From the NCBI RefSeq assembly GCF_013282575.1, contig NZ_JAAAYE010000007.1, forward strand, positions 1 through 64,000: a DNA stretch of 64,000 bases, written 5' to 3'. The notes under the pieces are model-generated. The model ran no database searches, had not been told where the DNA came from, and worked only from the letters and a program-made list of their open reading frames with translations. Every line of letters starts with the position of its first letter. Within the stretch, counting starts at the first letter, position 1. The DNA comes from Paraburkholderia sp. NMBU_R16. Its GTDB lineage: Bacteria > Pseudomonadota > Gammaproteobacteria > Burkholderiales > Burkholderiaceae. Both the position numbers and the translations under genes were made by a program. This document shows positions 62,693-64,000 of this stretch, piece by piece.

Positions 62693-64000
62693 CTACTTGA
62701 GGCTCACCCCGTCGAAACGGGTATAGCCGAGCGGATCGATCTTCATGTCGACGACGTTCTTCGTCGTCGGCTGATAGACCGTCGAGTGCGCGATCGGCGA
62801 GAACGGCAGTTGATCGGCGAAGATCTTTTGTGCCTCTTCGTAGACCTTCGTGCGCTGCGCGCGGTCCGTCGTCGTCCGGCCCTTTTGAACGAGTTCGTCG
62901 AACGGCTTGTAGCACCACTTCGAGAAGTTGTTCCCGTTGATCGCCTCGCAGCCCAGCAACGTCCCGAGCCAGTTGTCGGGGTCGCCGTTGTCGCCGGTCC
63001 AGCCGATGAGGTAAGCGTCTTGCTCGCCCGCATGGCCGCGCTTGATGTACTCGCCCCACTCGTAGGTCACGATCTTCGCTTTCACACCGATCTTCGCCCA
63101 GTCCGACTGGATCATTTCGGCCATCAGCTTCGCGTTCGGGTTGTAGGGACGCTGTACGGGCATCGCCCACAGCGCGATTTCGAAGCCGTTCGGATAGCCG
63201 GCCTTCTCGAGCAGCGCCTTCGCCTTCGCGGGATCGTACGAGGCGGCCTTCAAATCCTTGGCGTAGGACCACTCGGTCGGCGGCATCGGATGTGTCGCCG
63301 CCTGACCCGCACCCTGATAGACCGAGTCGACAATCGCCTTCTTGTTGATCGCCATGTCGAGCGCGCGGCGCACGTCGACATTGTCGAGCGGCTTATGCTG
63401 CACGTTGTAGGCGAGATAGCCGAGATTGAAGCCGGCTTGGTTCGGCATCTCGACATTGCTGTCGCTCTTGAGCGTGGCGATATCGGCCGGCTTCGGATAG
63501 CTCATGATCTGGCATTCGTTGCGCTTGATCTTCTGGGAGCGCACGTTCGAATCGACCGTGATCGAAAAAATCAGCTTCGAGACCTTGACCGTGTTCGGCT
63601 TCCAGTAATCGGGGTTGCCGTCGAACCGGATCGTCGCGTCCTTCGTATAGCTGCGGAAAATGAACGGACCCGTGCCAACGGGGAACTGGTTGATGTCGGC
63701 GGCCTTGCCGGCCTTCAGCAACTGGTCCGCGTATTCGGCCGAGAGAATCGACGCGTATTCCATCGCCAGATTCTGGATGAACGGCGCGTTGACCTCGTTC
63801 AGCTCGAAGCGAACCGTATACGGATCGACCTTTTCGACCTTTTTGATGAGCTTGTCGAGGCCCATGTCGGTGAAGTACGGGAACGATACGTTGTATGCCT
63901 TGCGAAACGGCTGATTCGGATCGAGCATGCGCTCGAACGTAAAGACGACGTCGTCGGCATTGAATTCGCGCGTGGGCTTGAAGAACGAGGTCGTCTGGAA
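62693..64000 (-). CDS. dppA: Dipeptide ABC transporter substrate-binding protein DppA (5' end beyond window)
   Basis: The C-terminal 435 or so residues of a periplasmic SBP_bac_5 protein; the frame is open through base 64000, so the signal peptide and N-terminal lobe lie outside. Visible features include NADDVVFTFERMLDP, FPVGTGPFIFRSY, NVQHKPLDNVDVRRALDMAINKKAIV (quoted in part), and WTGDNGDPDNWLGTLLGC near the binding cleft. It delivers dipeptides or heme-like ligands to DppBCDF. It is the first gene of the operon. Confidence 0.94.
   Translation of the reverse strand, partial: FQTTSFFKPTREFNADDVVFTFERMLDPNQPFRKAYNVSFPYFTDMGLDKLIKKVEKVDPYTVRFELNEVNAPFIQNLAMEYASILSAEYADQLLKAGKAADINQFPVGTGPFIFRSYTKDATIRFDGNPDYWKPNTVKVSKLIFSITVDSNVRSQKIKRNECQIMSYPKPADIATLKSDSNVEMPNQAGFNLGYLAYNVQHKPLDNVDVRRALDMAINKKAIVDSVYQGAGQAATHPMPPTEWSYAKDLKAASYDPAKAKALLEKAGYPNGFEIALWAMPVQRPYNPNAKLMAEMIQSDWAKIGVKAKIVTYEWGEYIKRGHAGEQDAYLIGWTGDNGDPDNWLGTLLGCEAINGNNFSKWCYKPFDELVQKGRTTTDRAQRTKVYEEAQKIFADQLPFSPIAHSTVYQPTTKNVVDMKIDPLGYTRFDGVSLK

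Overview
The window reads as a high-GC Burkholderiaceae chromosome (Burkholderia sensu lato, for example Paraburkholderia or Trinickia). This rests on codon use and on a housekeeping order typical of Burkholderia chromosome 1: glmS-glmU-ttcA-folB-SDR-MidA-like methyltransferase-cca-GST-NDUFA9-like-slt-5-FCL, then pxpB/C/A and a dipeptide ABC operon. Bases 5-38 are an untrimmed Nextera adapter, so the left edge is a contig end. No tRNA, rRNA, CRISPR array or intact insertion sequence was seen.

Region 1 (0-8.8 kb) looks like a low-oxygen/redox and stress block. It holds an OmpR-type response regulator, a cytochrome b / diheme cytochrome c / SHP-like cytochrome operon, a P2-type cation ATPase coupled to an AI-2E-family permease, and a LemA-TPM-TPM trio. 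Three FNR/CRP-family palindromes (TTGA-N6-TCAA) lie in its intergenic regions. A 34-codon 3' remnant of a copper-type P1B ATPase sits between two of the blocks. A CHASE3-GGDEF diguanylate cyclase and an MFS transporter follow (9-12 kb).

Region 2 (12.0-27.8 kb) is a complete-looking aryl polyene/xanthomonadin-type pigment cluster in two divergent arms. The left arm (minus strand) encodes ACP, ketoreductase, a flavin-halogenase-like enzyme, a XanB2-like chorismatase, an acyltransferase and a GT2 glycosyltransferase. The right arm (plus strand) encodes a membrane protein, an AMP ligase fused to a hotdog dehydratase, an LpxL-like acyltransferase, a LolA-like protein, an MMPL exporter, a NodB-fold deacetylase, a ketosynthase, a Cys-less partner and a dehydratase. 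Chorismatase supplies a hydroxybenzoate starter, KS/KR/DH/ACP extend it to a polyene, acyltransferases and the glycosyltransferase attach it to a lipid, and LolA/MMPL export it.

Region 3 (27.8-33.7 kb) is a mosaic accessory stretch. It contains a small secreted helical protein, a broken asparagine synthetase, a DMT permease, ArsH, a glycerophosphodiester phosphodiesterase whose two half-barrels are in swapped order (apparent circular permutation), and an orphan DNase I-like phosphodiesterase. The swapped phosphodiesterase is the most unusual single gene seen.

Region 4 (33.7-41.5 kb) is an eight-gene one-directional copper resistance cluster: Cys/His-rich protein, small periplasmic protein, TolC-like protein, multicopper oxidase, CusF-like protein, CopC, CopD, CopA.

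Region 5 (41.6-64.0 kb) is conserved core: amino-sugar synthesis, tRNA maturation, pterin/folate functions, murein turnover, 5-oxoproline catabolism with a MarR-like regulator and a perfect AT-rich operator-like palindrome, a GumN-family protein, and dppABCDF (dppA runs off the right edge).
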